Positions 49,837 through 60,709 of a stretch of 64,000 nucleotides of DNA are shown here, piece by piece. The DNA comes from Microbacterium abyssi (GTDB lineage Bacteria > Actinomycetota > Actinomycetes > Actinomycetales > Microbacteriaceae). The notes under the pieces were generated by a model. The model was not told the origin of the DNA and did not search any database. It was given only the letters and a program-made list of their open reading frames with translations. The first letter of the stretch is position 1. The number at the start of each line of letters is the position of its first letter. Both the position numbers and the translations under genes were made by a program. Where the stretch lies: contig NZ_CP063815.1 of NCBI RefSeq assembly GCF_015277895.1, positions 1,178,001-1,242,000 on the forward strand, read 5' to 3'.

Positions 49837-51753
49837 TTACTCTTCGAGGAGCCGCGCGCCGGAGAGCTCGTCCTGGAGCTGACCGGGTCGCACCCACACG
49901 CGGTAGCCGTAGTTGACGTCACCCTTCAGACGCAGAGCGCCGCTCTGGCGAAGTTCCGCGTTGTCGTGGCACGAAAGGACGAGATCCGAGGTGTAGGGGC
50001 GCCCGCCGGGCGGATCGGCGAAATGCACCTCGCGCGGCGCGAACCAATAGCCCGACCAGTTCAGCATCTGTGGTGTCGCTGACCCAGGCCGCTGGCACGA
50101 GAAGTCGAAATCCACGGGCAGCATCCCGTCGCCGACCGCCGCATCTGCCTGCTCGAGAGTGGCTGCGATCTTCACCGGTGCAGGCCTGAGCTGGTCGAGG
50201 TCGGCCGTCAATGACAGTCCGGTCGCGATCGCGAGTAGCACCACGACCGTGACGCGGGGGAACCTGCGCAGCACGAACATGGCGGCGAGGCATACCACGG
50301 CGAAAAGCGAGCCCCATAGCCAGAAGCTGTTTTCGTTGGTGAACGTCGGCAGGAGGGGTCTGTGGAAAGGTTCGTCGGGAAACAGGCCCTGCCAGCTGTT
50401 GATCGCAGAGGAGCTTGTGGAGAGCACTCCCCACAGCGGGACATCCGGGGCGACCCGCACGACGACGGCGATCGCACCCAACACGAAGGCCCCCAGCGCA
50501 ATCCAGATCATCGACGCGCGAACCCGGCGAATCAGCGCGGCGATCGCGACGAGGCAAACGAATGCGGCTACATGGTCGATATAGCGCGTGTAGAGCCAGG
50601 CGTCGAGCCGGACGTATTCGTCGTTCCAGAGAATATCCGGCCGGGTCCACCAAACGACACTCATGGCCACGGTGGCGATCGTGAGACCGAACAGGAACGA
50701 GCCCGGTCCGAGGCGGAGAGTGCGCACCTCGCGCAGCATCCACACGACGATCACGACTGCCCCCAGCGCGAACAGGCCGGCAGTGCCCACGACCTGGATC
50801 CAGCTCTGACTGAACAGGACGCGGGCAGTGAGTGCGGGCTCCACGCGCAGCAGCGCTGAGATCGCCATATCTGGCTTATTGCTCCCCGTTAATTGAACCG
50901 GGGCGTTCACCGCGGCGGCGAACACATCGATAACTCGCCAGGCGACGAGTAACACCGTCACGCCGACCACGGACTGTGTGACGCTGCGACGCAAGTAAAA
51001 GACGAGCCAAACGACGGCGGTGAAAACGAGTGCTAAGGCGCGCGGGTGCGTGAGGTAAGCCGCAGCGATCGCACCCACCAGCAGTACCAGACGCCACCAG
51101 GACGGCCGTCGCCAGAGCGCGAACATCCCCAGCACAGCCCAGGCGTAGAAGAACATCAGCGCCTGCTCGCTCATGGCGTAGTCCGCGGCTCCCATGCGTC
51201 CCGGCAGGCACATCACGATCCCGGCCGCGGCTACGGCCTGGGGAGCCGTGATCCGCAGACGCCGGCCGATCAGCGTCAGCGGGACAATCGTCGCGGCGGC
51301 AAAGATGTTGCCCAGCACGACGGCGGACTGATACACCGTCGCCGGGTCTTGTGTGAACCACCAGATGGGTGTCATCAGGATCGCCCAGCCCGGATAGTAC
51401 CCGCTGCCGGAGAGCGGCATGATGGACTCGGCGCCAGAGAACAGCCGTGCGATCTGCAGCGGGTGGATCTCGTCCCAGGGCGTCCGCGGCGCGACGGCGC
51501 TGCGGCTCACCTCGATTTGCAGCCAAACGAAGATCCCCAGTGCAACAACAGCGGCGATCCACCAGAACCAAGAGGATTGCAAAGGCACGTCGGGCTCGGC
51601 GCGCCGGCGTAGGGCAGTGGGCGGGGCGGTATCCTCGGTCGCGGCACCGGACGTTGCGCTCGCAGGGTGAGTGGCCTCGGAGTCGATGTGCGGCGATGGG
51701 TCGGCATCCCGATATGGGGCGGTTTCTGCACCAGGAGCGGCAGAGAGCGGCAC
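49837..51753 (-). CDS. Polytopic GT-C-like glycosyltransferase membrane protein
   Basis: A 638-residue protein: a ~60-residue Ala/Pro/Thr-rich cytoplasmic start, at least eleven hydrophobic helices between ~65 and 530, and a ~110-residue extracellular end. After the first helix comes TPWDEIHPLQIARLFSG, where the DE pair matches the metal-dependent catalytic loop of GT-C enzymes (GT39/ArnT-like). GTG 51753 has ACGGAGG as ribosome site. It would transfer a polyprenyl-linked sugar to the outer glycan. It follows the GlfT2-like gene after a 228-nt gap in which I see no other gene. Confidence 0.75.
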   Translation of the reverse strand: MPLSAAPGAETAPYRDADPSPHIDSEATHPASATSGAATEDTAPPTALRRRAEPDVPLQSSWFWWIAAVVALGIFVWLQIEVSRSAVAPRTPWDEIHPLQIARLFSGAESIMPLSGSGYYPGWAILMTPIWWFTQDPATVYQSAVVLGNIFAAATIVPLTLIGRRLRITAPQAVAAAGIVMCLPGRMGAADYAMSEQALMFFYAWAVLGMFALWRRPSWWRLVLLVGAIAAAYLTHPRALALVFTAVVWLVFYLRRSVTQSVVGVTVLLVAWRVIDVFAAAVNAPVQLTGSNKPDMAISALLRVEPALTARVLFSQSWIQVVGTAGLFALGAVVIVVWMLREVRTLRLGPGSFLFGLTIATVAMSVVWWTRPDILWNDEYVRLDAWLYTRYIDHVAAFVCLVAIAALIRRVRASMIWIALGAFVLGAIAVVVRVAPDVPLWGVLSTSSSAINSWQGLFPDEPFHRPLLPTFTNENSFWLWGSLFAVVCLAAMFVLRRFPRVTVVVLLAIATGLSLTADLDQLRPAPVKIAATLEQADAAVGDGMLPVDFDFSCQRPGSATPQMLNWSGYWFAPREVHFADPPGGRPYTSDLVLSCHDNAELRQSGALRLKGDVNYGYRVWVRPGQLQDELSGARLLEE

Positions 51754-51981
51754 GGTCGGCCTCCGTCAGGGTATTAGCAGCTTGACGCGCGACGGCTCGG
51801 GGCCTGTTCTCACGCCGATCATCATGGGGTACGTCTCGGATACCGCGCCTCTGATGTGCCGCGGTGGCGGATAAGGGCGAGATCAACAGTCGTCCACTCG
51901 GGGAGCGGGGTTAGGACGCTGTGACCATAGTAACCGACGCCGATGCGCGAGGTGATGTCGTGACCCACTCGGTTTGGGTCG

Positions 51982-53817
51982 CTACTCGGCCGATCCGTTC
52001 AGCTTGAGCTTGTCATCCCAGTACGCATCTGATGTCATGTCAGCGTAACCGCGCCGCCATTCCTCATGCAGCTGCGAGAAGTTCCGACGCAGCCGAAGAG
52101 TGTTCTTCCACAGCCGCATGGTCTCTTGCCAAAAGCGGCGCCGATCCCGATGGACGACGTAAGAGGCGGTTCCATCGGCGTTCAGGTAGGTGATCTGTTT
52201 CGCACCGTAGGTCTTGCGGTAGTCGTCACGGTACGGCGCGGACAGGACCAGCCGGGAGCCGAGGCGGTCGCTGAACGGCGCGAGGTGGCCGTTCAGCGTG
52301 GCCAGCCACAGGGCGCGCAGCGGGCGCGGCAAGCGGCCGAGCCGTTCCTGGGGTGTTGCGTCGAGCGTCTTCCAGGTCTCGCTGGTTGTGAGGGCCTTCA
52401 GATCCGCACGACGCTGCGCCATGTCCGCATTGTCGTCGAAGAAGCCAGGCCCCCGCATGACATCTTCCATCGCCAGATTGACAGCGGAGAGCGTGTCGTA
52501 GTGGAACCGGAGGATGTTGCGCAGATAGAAGCTGCGCACCATCTTGAGCAGCTCGCGCCAGGTGCGCTGCCGGGCGGCGCCGCTCAGATAGTGAATCAGG
52601 TGGCTGCGGAAGTCGAGGTACCAGGTCTGTGGGGAGGCCTTGTCGGTGAAGCTCTCCTGGATCGATGCCACGCCGGGAAGGGTGACGATGCTGAAGTCGT
52701 TGACGAGCGAGAAGCTCACATCGTCGCCACGAACGAAGAACGGGAACGGGAGGTGCCTGGCCTCTGCGATCGGAAAGGCGAAGAACCACCACCCGCCGTA
52801 GAAGTCCTCCGGGGCGGAAGCCGTGGTCTGATACTCCATGCTGAAGACGGCCTTGCGCTTGCGCAGATCCAGCCGACTGTAGAGCGGGATGCATCCACGA
52901 TCGAATCGTGCGCCGTTCTCCCAGACCTGCCAGCGGTAAGCGGCGTTGATCATTCCGCCTGCCACTGCGGTACGCGGATCCAGCGCGTACGCGAGAAACC
53001 ACCAGGTGCGGCTGATGGCCTGCATCTGAATAGAGGCGTCGTCGTCCATGAAGAGACAGTGCGTAGCATCGGCGTCTTTTGCCGCTAGCAACCCGCGGGT
53101 GAATCCTCCTGACCCGCCGAGGTTCTGGTTGGGGATGACGCGCACCCCGTCGCCATCGTCGATGCTCACGGTGCCGCCGTTGTCGACGATCAGCATGTGC
53201 ATGTGGTCACGCAGTTGGGACTGCGCCCGGAACTTGCGGAAGCGCTCGGAGGTCCTGGCGACTTCGTCTTCGCGGCGGAAAGTCGTGATCGCGATCGTCA
53301 GCTCCGGTGTCCTTCGTGGCGACGCCGTCGTGGCCCACGCGAAGTCGTCCAGGCGCGCATGATCCAGCGCGGTCAACTCGAAGTACATGACCGCCGGGCC
53401 ATGCCGCAGATCACCGAACACGATTGGTTGGCGGACCGTCCCGTCCAGGTCGATCGTCTCTGTGAAGATTTGGTGCGTGGACGTGATAGTACCGGACACC
53501 CGAATCGACAGCACAAACCGTCCATGTCCGGACAGCTGCAGTTCCAGCGGCAATTCGCCGCAATTCTTGCGCCATTTCCCGAGATTGAACAGGTTGTAAT
53601 ACGTGTTGGTGGCCAAGTGACCGCCAGGGCCGAAGTCCGCTCCACCATCGGTCAGTGACAGCCCGACCGGCCCCTTCAACCGGAAGTGGGGCGCCTGTTC
53701 GGTGGAGATGTCCGCTTCCGGCCAGATCGCCGCTTGCACAGGATTGCCCATTACCGAGCCGACCTCTTCGTGCCCCGTCGTCGGAGTGCTCCCGTCCGAT
53801 TCCTGCATTGTCGTCAT
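51982..53817 (-). CDS. glfT2: GlfT2-like galactofuranosyltransferase
   Basis: The 611-residue protein matches the bifunctional galactofuranosyltransferase GlfT2 of mycobacteria (637 residues). An N-terminal beta domain (~40-165) precedes a GT-A domain with TIAITTFRREDEV near 174, LFMDDDAS with the metal-binding DDD at 258-260, and a WWFFAFP stretch at 342-348. VRGDDVSFSL follows with Asp364-Asp365, as does SHLIHYL with His near 405-408. These fall almost at the same numbers as the metal ligands of M. tuberculosis GlfT2 (from memory). A helical C-terminal domain follows. It would polymerise galactofuranose from UDP-Galf made by the Glf encoded divergently. It starts 23 nt after the fusion gene. 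Confidence 0.85.
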   Translation of the reverse strand: MTTMQESDGSTPTTGHEEVGSVMGNPVQAAIWPEADISTEQAPHFRLKGPVGLSLTDGGADFGPGGHLATNTYYNLFNLGKWRKNCGELPLELQLSGHGRFVLSIRVSGTITSTHQIFTETIDLDGTVRQPIVFGDLRHGPAVMYFELTALDHARLDDFAWATTASPRRTPELTIAITTFRREDEVARTSERFRKFRAQSQLRDHMHMLIVDNGGTVSIDDGDGVRVIPNQNLGGSGGFTRGLLAAKDADATHCLFMDDDASIQMQAISRTWWFLAYALDPRTAVAGGMINAAYRWQVWENGARFDRGCIPLYSRLDLRKRKAVFSMEYQTTASAPEDFYGGWWFFAFPIAEARHLPFPFFVRGDDVSFSLVNDFSIVTLPGVASIQESFTDKASPQTWYLDFRSHLIHYLSGAARQRTWRELLKMVRSFYLRNILRFHYDTLSAVNLAMEDVMRGPGFFDDNADMAQRRADLKALTTSETWKTLDATPQERLGRLPRPLRALWLATLNGHLAPFSDRLGSRLVLSAPYRDDYRKTYGAKQITYLNADGTASYVVHRDRRRFWQETMRLWKNTLRLRRNFSQLHEEWRRGYADMTSDAYWDDKLKLNGSAE

Positions 53818-53840
53818 GTCCGCCAGTCCCCCACCTTGCG

Positions 53841-56438
53841 TCAGCCCTTGCGGTGGCGCAACAACACGTGATCCATGTCGGTACGCTTCGAGCGCGGTAC
53901 CAGGACCTTCTCGTCGTAGTGACCGACCGCGATGAAGGAGATGAAGACCTCGTGGTCGGGAATATCGATGATCTTGCGGATCGCGGTTTCCTTCTCGGTG
54001 CCCATCGCCGTGTTCAGCGAGCACGAGCCCAATCCGACCTGCGTCAGCCCCAGGAGAAGCGACATCATGAACAGCCCGCCGTCGACGAACGGCTGATTGC
54101 GTTCCGGCGCGAACAGGAACGCATCCAAGTCCGCGGTCACGAGAAGCAGACGCGGAGGCATCTGGTAACCGCTGAAGCCTCCTTGAATGTCGAGCACGGA
54201 TTTGATGATGCGAGGATCCTCGAACTGGTGCACTCGCGCGCCCTGACGGTTGCAGACCGAGGGTGCCTGCATCGCAATCTGCACGGCGCGGGCGATGTCT
54301 GCGTCGCTGACCGATTTCGAAGTGAACTCGCGCACGCTGCGTCGCCCGTACATCACGTCGATGAAGCTGCGGTCCGTGTCCGTTTCGCTGGTGATCTCCC
54401 GAATCTGATCTGCCGGCACCACGCCGCCTTCTTGATGCGTGATGTCGTCAATAAGGCCCTGACTCGCCTCTGAGAACAGCTGCCGGAATTGCGACACGTC
54501 TGCTTTGAGCAGGTCGTGTCGCTCGAAGTATGTCTTCATCACCGCGGCCGAGCTCTGCAGGAACGGGTCATCGACACCACGTCCCGCGGCCAGCCATGCA
54601 TTCATCTCCTTGGCGAGCCCTGGCACGGCGATCTTGCCGAAGCCGGCGCGGAAATCAGAGCGGCTCAATCCTTTCTCGATGGCGTGAGCGTGAAAGATCA
54701 TGCGCGCCCGCGCTCCTGAGACGCCTTCAGGAGATCGTCCGTGGACGTAGGAGCGGTTCCGGCGTTCGAAATCTTTCAGGGCGAGTGCTTTGGCCTGGCC
54801 GGCGAAGCTTCTTCCCGGATTGGCACCTTTGGCGCGACGCTTCGCTGCAGGGAGCCCGTCCGGAAACTCTTCCAGCTTGATGCTGCGCACCTCGGCACCG
54901 CCGCCCCGGCCGCTGAAATGAATGGCTCCCAGCATGAACTGGCTCAGGCCTGCTTCGGTGACATGGAATGCGATCTTGTCGGTCCGCGCCGTGCCTGACT
55001 TCTCTGGCATGCTCACCGAGCCGATGACACGGAACTTGCCGGTCTCGGGGTTGCGAACATGAAGGTTAATGGACTCTGCTGTGGTCCGCGGCGTCCAGTC
55101 GATCTCGAGTTCGTAGCTCGAACCCTCGTTCAGTTTCTCCGGCAAATCAGTCCAGACGAGATTGCCGAGGACAGCGCCGCCGCGGGCGACCTTCAGTCGG
55201 GTGGCCCCGCGCTTGTGTGAGACCCGCCAGGCGGAGTTTCCGGCGGTGAACTCCGGCTCTTCGACCGTGAACTTCTGGGGCGGGGGTAGGACGACGATCT
55301 TCGAGGGATCGAGTGCGGCGGAATCCTTCATCTCGGGATCGAGCGCCCTCTTCAGCCATTCCATTGACGATTCGCGGCCCGACTCGATGTATTCTCGGGC
55401 CGTTGTGAAGTCGATCTCGCGCGTGACGTTCGGGTTCTTGGCGATCGACTCGGTGTCATCGATCTCGAATACGCGGCGGCTGTCGTCGAACCCGAGGGAC
55501 GAGAGAAGGTTGGCGAATCGATCTGCTCCACGCTTGGCGTTGTAGATCGACGAGAAGGGCTTCTCGAAGATCGTTGCAAACGCTGTGCCGTGGAAGCTGT
55601 CCGTCACGACATAACTGGCATCGGCGTAACCGCGGAGGAAGTTCTCAGGTGCGTCCTCGGAGAGGATCTCCGCACCAGGCTCCTGCGCGAAAACCTCCGC
55701 GACGTGCTCGCGTCCGTCATCCGGATTGGGAATGACGAGGATCTTGTCGAAACCGAGCTTGTCGGCGATCGCCTGGGCGACGGCGCGCTTCTCCGGAGTG
55801 GGATCGAGGAAGAAGACCGCCATGTATTCGCCCTCCGGGGCGATGGTGGCGTTGGATGCCAGTTCACGGTAGTGCGCCTGGGATAGGAGGAATACCGGGT
55901 CGACGACGAGGCTCGCCTTCGCGCCGAAGACATCGACCGCGGTGTCGATCGCGTACCCTTCGCGCACCGAGATGGCTTTGAACTTCTGAAGATTCGCGGC
56001 GTGCTTGGCGACAAAGTACCGTTTGAACTTGTCGGTTCCTCGATTGCCGAACGAAGTGCCATAGGCGACTCGATCGTTCTGTGGCCCGACGAAGTCCAGG
56101 AACAGATCATCGTTCACTCTGCCGATCAGTGGGTTCCACAGCTGATCGCTGCCGACTACGAAGGTGTGTGCGATGTCATTGAGCTCGGCAAGTTCCGAGT
56201 AGTGCACCTGCTCGGTGTATTCGTAGCCGATGCGACGGGCGAATTCCATGGACAGGATGTCGTCGGGCCAGTCGACCCGGTAGCCGTTGTATCCCAGCGG
56301 CTCGTGCACCATAAGCGCGGAGCGGCCGAGACTGTCGATCGCGCGGTTCAGCCCGTAGTAAGTGAGGATCGATCCGTAGTTCTTGCCGTACCACCACCCG
56401 AGAATGGCAACATCGTACTTCTTGTCCGGAAGCGTCAT
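53841..56438 (-). CDS. Polysaccharide pyruvyl transferase-nitroreductase fusion protein
   Basis: An uninterrupted 865-residue frame with three parts. Residues ~8-350 are a PPT domain: ILGWWYGKNYGS, VVGSDQLWNP, and VVTDSFHGTAFATIF with the [ST]xFH motif at 281-284. Residues ~385-525 look like a beta-sandwich, perhaps carbohydrate-binding, ending in GRGGGAEVRSIKLEEF. Residues ~545-865 are a nitroreductase with HAIEKGL (585-591), RRSVREF (699-705), APSVCNRQG (725-733) and GLTQVGLGSCSLNT near 797. The last third matches the separate nitroreductase at 46478-47551. There is no signal peptide. It heads the minus-strand unit with glfT2. Function is inferred: pyruvylation coupled to a flavin redox step on a wall galactan. 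Confidence 0.88.
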   Translation of the reverse strand: MTLPDKKYDVAILGWWYGKNYGSILTYYGLNRAIDSLGRSALMVHEPLGYNGYRVDWPDDILSMEFARRIGYEYTEQVHYSELAELNDIAHTFVVGSDQLWNPLIGRVNDDLFLDFVGPQNDRVAYGTSFGNRGTDKFKRYFVAKHAANLQKFKAISVREGYAIDTAVDVFGAKASLVVDPVFLLSQAHYRELASNATIAPEGEYMAVFFLDPTPEKRAVAQAIADKLGFDKILVIPNPDDGREHVAEVFAQEPGAEILSEDAPENFLRGYADASYVVTDSFHGTAFATIFEKPFSSIYNAKRGADRFANLLSSLGFDDSRRVFEIDDTESIAKNPNVTREIDFTTAREYIESGRESSMEWLKRALDPEMKDSAALDPSKIVVLPPPQKFTVEEPEFTAGNSAWRVSHKRGATRLKVARGGAVLGNLVWTDLPEKLNEGSSYELEIDWTPRTTAESINLHVRNPETGKFRVIGSVSMPEKSGTARTDKIAFHVTEAGLSQFMLGAIHFSGRGGGAEVRSIKLEEFPDGLPAAKRRAKGANPGRSFAGQAKALALKDFERRNRSYVHGRSPEGVSGARARMIFHAHAIEKGLSRSDFRAGFGKIAVPGLAKEMNAWLAAGRGVDDPFLQSSAAVMKTYFERHDLLKADVSQFRQLFSEASQGLIDDITHQEGGVVPADQIREITSETDTDRSFIDVMYGRRSVREFTSKSVSDADIARAVQIAMQAPSVCNRQGARVHQFEDPRIIKSVLDIQGGFSGYQMPPRLLLVTADLDAFLFAPERNQPFVDGGLFMMSLLLGLTQVGLGSCSLNTAMGTEKETAIRKIIDIPDHEVFISFIAVGHYDEKVLVPRSKRTDMDHVLLRHRKG

Positions 56439-56485
56439 CTGGCTGTCCTTACTTGCAATCGTCTTGCTGATCGGGCGTCTGGTGA

Positions 56486-57802
<1,317 letters not shown>

Positions 57803-57809
57803 GACGCGC

Positions 57810-58598
57810 ATGGTAAAGACTGTCGGTGAACCCGGCTCTATGCGACGCAACCTGCACTCCCTGTGGGTGCTTTCGGCGCGTGATCTCCGGGTCCGGTATG
57901 CCACGAGTTGGCTGGGCTATCTGTGGAGCGTCCTCGATCCGCTCGTGATGAGTCTGATCTATTGGTTCGTCTTCACGGAGATCTTCCATCGAAGTGTCGG
58001 CTCTGATCCATACATCGTCTTCCTCATCGCGGCGCTCTTGCCGTGGGTCTGGTTCAACGCCTGCATCAGCGACTTCACACACGCGTTCCAGCGAGATGCC
58101 AAGCTCGTCCGCTCCACATCGATACCCCGGGTCATCTGGGTCGGGCGGATCATCTTGTCGAAGGGGATCGAGTTCCTTCTGGCTGTGCCGGTGCTCGTGC
58201 TTTTCGTCGTCTTCAGTGGCGCCGAGGTGACGTGGGGCGTTCTCTGGTTCCCCGTGGCGATCATCTTGCAGACCGCCTTGCTCGCCGGGCTCGGGCTCAT
58301 CCTGGCTCCGCTGTGCGTGCTTTTCGATGATCTCGAGCGCACGACCAGGCTCGTGCTGCGTGCGCTGTTCTATGCGACGCCGATCATCTACAGCGCGAAC
58401 GATCTGCCGGCCGGCTTCTCTTGGCTGCCGCTGGTCAATCCGCTCGACGGCATCTTTTCCATGTACCGGGCAGCCTTCTTCCCTGAGCAGTGGAATACTG
58501 CATCCGTGATCGCCAGCGTCGTGTGGACCGTCGTGCTCATCGTCGCAGGCGTGCTTGTCTTCCGCCGTCTCGAGCGGTCCGTGCTGAAGGAGCTGTGA
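57810..58598 (+). CDS. wzm: ABC transporter permease for polysaccharide export
   Basis: A 262-residue ABC-2 type permease with six hydrophobic segments. VRYATSWLGYLWSVLDPLVM near 30 is the conserved start region, and ATPIIYSANDLP near 188 with LVNPLDGIFSMYRAAFF near 210 are typical of Wzm/RfbD. It would export a lipid-linked glycan, most likely the galactan, across the membrane. The ATPase gene overlaps its stop (TGATG). An internal ATG at 57840 is a possible alternative start. From memory, M. tuberculosis has the same order of transporter and galactan genes (Rv3781-Rv3783). Confidence 0.9.
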   Translation: MVKTVGEPGSMRRNLHSLWVLSARDLRVRYATSWLGYLWSVLDPLVMSLIYWFVFTEIFHRSVGSDPYIVFLIAALLPWVWFNACISDFTHAFQRDAKLVRSTSIPRVIWVGRIILSKGIEFLLAVPVLVLFVVFSGAEVTWGVLWFPVAIILQTALLAGLGLILAPLCVLFDDLERTTRLVLRALFYATPIIYSANDLPAGFSWLPLVNPLDGIFSMYRAAFFPEQWNTASVIASVVWTVVLIVAGVLVFRRLERSVLKEL

Positions 58599-59341
58599 TG
58601 GGCGAGTATGCGATCGAGGTCTCGGGGCTCGGTGTGCGCTTTCGTCGCAACAGGCGCGGGGGCCGTTCAATTAAGGCGATGTTCGCTGACTCGTCGCGCC
58701 GCACTCCCAAGGGGGAGTTCTGGGCGCTGCGGGACATCTCGTTCAACGTGCGGCCAGGGGAGTCCATCGGTGTCGTCGGCCGTAACGGACAAGGCAAGTC
58801 CACCCTGCTGAAGCTCGTCGCAGGCGTTCTTCTGCCCGATGAGGGCAGCGTCACGGTGCACGACGGTGTCGCTCCGCTCATCGAGATCACCGGCGGGTTC
58901 GTCGGCGATCTGACAGTGCGGGAGAACGTGCGCCTCACAGCCGGACTGCACGGGATGGGCAAGGCTGAGGTGGCGAAACGCTACGACGGCATCATCGCGT
59001 TCGCGGAGCTCGAGGATTTTCAGGACACCCCCTACAAGCACCTCTCCAACGGGATGAAGGTGCGGTTGGCCTTCTCGGTGGTGTCACAGCTCGATCAGCC
59101 GATCCTGCTCGTCGACGAAGTCTTGGCCGTCGGCGACAAGTCCTTCCGCGAAAAGTGCTACCGGCGCATTGAGGAGATGCTTGAGGAAGGGCGTACGCTC
59201 TTCTTCGTCAGCCACAACGAGCGTGATCTGAAGCGCTTCTGCAAGCGGGGCCTGTATATCCGCGAGCATCGTCTTGTCCTGGACGATCGAATCGAGGACG
59301 TGCTCAAGATGTACAACGCGGACAATGCCGCGAGCCAGTGA
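58598..59341 (+). CDS. wzt: ABC transporter ATPase for polysaccharide export
   Basis: A 247-residue ATPase starting at the ATG overlapping the permease stop. Walker A is GRNGQGKST near 62, the signature is LSNGMKVRLAF near 150 in the LSxGM form specific to polysaccharide exporters, and Walker B is ILLVDEVLAVGD near 171, with the switch His in FFVSHNE. It lacks the C-terminal carbohydrate-binding domain of O-antigen Wzt proteins that check chain ends, so export should not depend on a terminal cap, as in mycobacterial galactan export. Confidence 0.9.
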   Translation: MGEYAIEVSGLGVRFRRNRRGGRSIKAMFADSSRRTPKGEFWALRDISFNVRPGESIGVVGRNGQGKSTLLKLVAGVLLPDEGSVTVHDGVAPLIEITGGFVGDLTVRENVRLTAGLHGMGKAEVAKRYDGIIAFAELEDFQDTPYKHLSNGMKVRLAFSVVSQLDQPILLVDEVLAVGDKSFREKCYRRIEEMLEEGRTLFFVSHNERDLKRFCKRGLYIREHRLVLDDRIEDVLKMYNADNAASQ

Positions 59342-59429
59342 GCCGCAGCCCTTGAGCGCCCACGTCTGACGCTAGGGTGGGGTTTGCAAGGACGTCAGTA
59401 GAACCCGGTCGGACGAGCTTGTAGATCAC

Positions 59430-59465
59430 ATGAAACGGTGGGACCCGATTGCGACCTCTGCGTGA
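59430..59465 (+). other. Possible 11-codon upstream ORF overlapping the PPT start
   Basis: ATG at 59430 opens an 11-residue frame ending in TGA at 59465, out of frame with and spanning the TTG start at 59449. It could be a leader peptide or chance; there is no good ribosome site close before it. Confidence 0.25.
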
Positions 59466-60669
59466 CATCCGAAGATCGTTGGCCGGTCGGCGGACGGCTC
59501 CACCACCTTCTTCTGAGCCTCTTCCGCCGTCGCCTCCACCTGTTCACTACTTGGTGTCGACCGCCGGGCATCCGAACTACGGCGACGAGCTGATCACCCG
59601 CGCGTGGCTCGACATTCTAACTGAGTTGCGCCCTGACGCCGAAGTCTGGCTTGACTGCCCGCATCCTGGCCGGGCCTCGCACCTGTTCCGTCGCACGCAT
59701 CCGAACCTGCATGTCACGAACACGCTGTGGGAGTTGGCGCATTCCAGCCCATCACACGATCCGATCTCCGACACGGAGCGCATCGCACGCCACGTCAGAG
59801 ATCTCGGCACGCCGCGCATCGATCCAGGACTGCTCGCCCTTCGGCACGTGACCAGCGTCCATCTGCTCGGGGGAGGGCACTTCAACGATCTGTGGCAGGA
59901 CAACCTTGGCATCATCGCCGCCGTCTCCGCCCTCCATCGCGAGTTCGGCATCTCCGCCCGGGCGACGGGCCTCGGGCTGCAGCCTTTGGCGGCTGAACGC
60001 GGTGACTGGCTGCGGGAGCAGTTCTCGGTGTTCGACCATGTCGAGGTGCGCGATCGCGCGAGCGCGGACGCCATAGGGAGCGAGGTCGGTTTGGACGACG
60101 CGTTCCTCGCTCTCTCGGTTTTGCGTCCCGTTTACGACGAACGTCCGAGCCCCGAGAATGTCGTGCTCGTACAGGGGGATTTGCGCGCATGGTCCGACAT
60201 CGACGCGATCAGGTCGATCGACGATTTTCTCGCGGACGCGCCGGATAACGAAGCAGCGTTCGTCGAGGCACTGCCTCCAGACGATGCCCGCTACATCGCC
60301 GACACTCGCCCCTCTGCACGCTTCTACTCCTTCGGGAATATCTGGTTCGATGGCCTGCCTGCCCGCCCAGGGCAGCGTTGGCTCACCACCCGGTTCCACG
60401 CTCACCTGCTCGCTGCAGCAGCCGGAGCGGCAGGAACGGTGATCGCGGGACAAGAGGGTTATTACGATCACAAACACGCATCGCTGCTAGAACTCGGCAC
60501 GGGCTGGACCGTCGTGCCCGCAGGATCCGTCGCCGAGCCGACAGTGGATCCGGACTTTCCCGCACGTGCGCGCGAGCATGCCGCCGCCAAGCGGCGTCTC
60601 GCCGAACGGCTCTACCCGGCCGAACACCGGGCAAGCGCATCGCCTGGTCGCTCGCCGATGGGGGCATGA
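59449..60669 (+). CDS. Polysaccharide pyruvyl transferase family protein
   Basis: A 406-residue PF04230-type protein. After a Pro-rich start come YLVSTAGHPNYGDELITRAW near 34, VHLLGGGHFNDLWQDN near 138 (the GGG loop), TGLGLQPL near 169, and LTTRFHAHLLAAAAGAAGTVIAG near 318, the [ST]xxFHA end motif. The start is set at TTG 59449 after GGTGGGA because the frame has no ATG or GTG in a suitable place. It is the third PPT domain within 14 kb and is 107 nt from wzt. The acceptor is unknown; its wording differs enough from the other two to suggest a different target. Confidence 0.8.
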   Translation: MRPLRDIRRSLAGRRTAPPPSSEPLPPSPPPVHYLVSTAGHPNYGDELITRAWLDILTELRPDAEVWLDCPHPGRASHLFRRTHPNLHVTNTLWELAHSSPSHDPISDTERIARHVRDLGTPRIDPGLLALRHVTSVHLLGGGHFNDLWQDNLGIIAAVSALHREFGISARATGLGLQPLAAERGDWLREQFSVFDHVEVRDRASADAIGSEVGLDDAFLALSVLRPVYDERPSPENVVLVQGDLRAWSDIDAIRSIDDFLADAPDNEAAFVEALPPDDARYIADTRPSARFYSFGNIWFDGLPARPGQRWLTTRFHAHLLAAAAGAAGTVIAGQEGYYDHKHASLLELGTGWTVVPAGSVAEPTVDPDFPARAREHAAAKRRLAERLYPAEHRASASPGRSPMGA

Positions 60670-60709
60670 CCGGTTCAGTTCGACGAAGGCAGACCGGGGA
60701 CAAGCGTGG

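Noticed and set aside
53841..56438. The PPT-nitroreductase fusion as an assembly or frameshift artefact
   Set aside because: The frame is continuous, the linker has normal composition, there is no repeated sequence at the junction, and the next gene follows at 23 nt; nothing suggests a false join.
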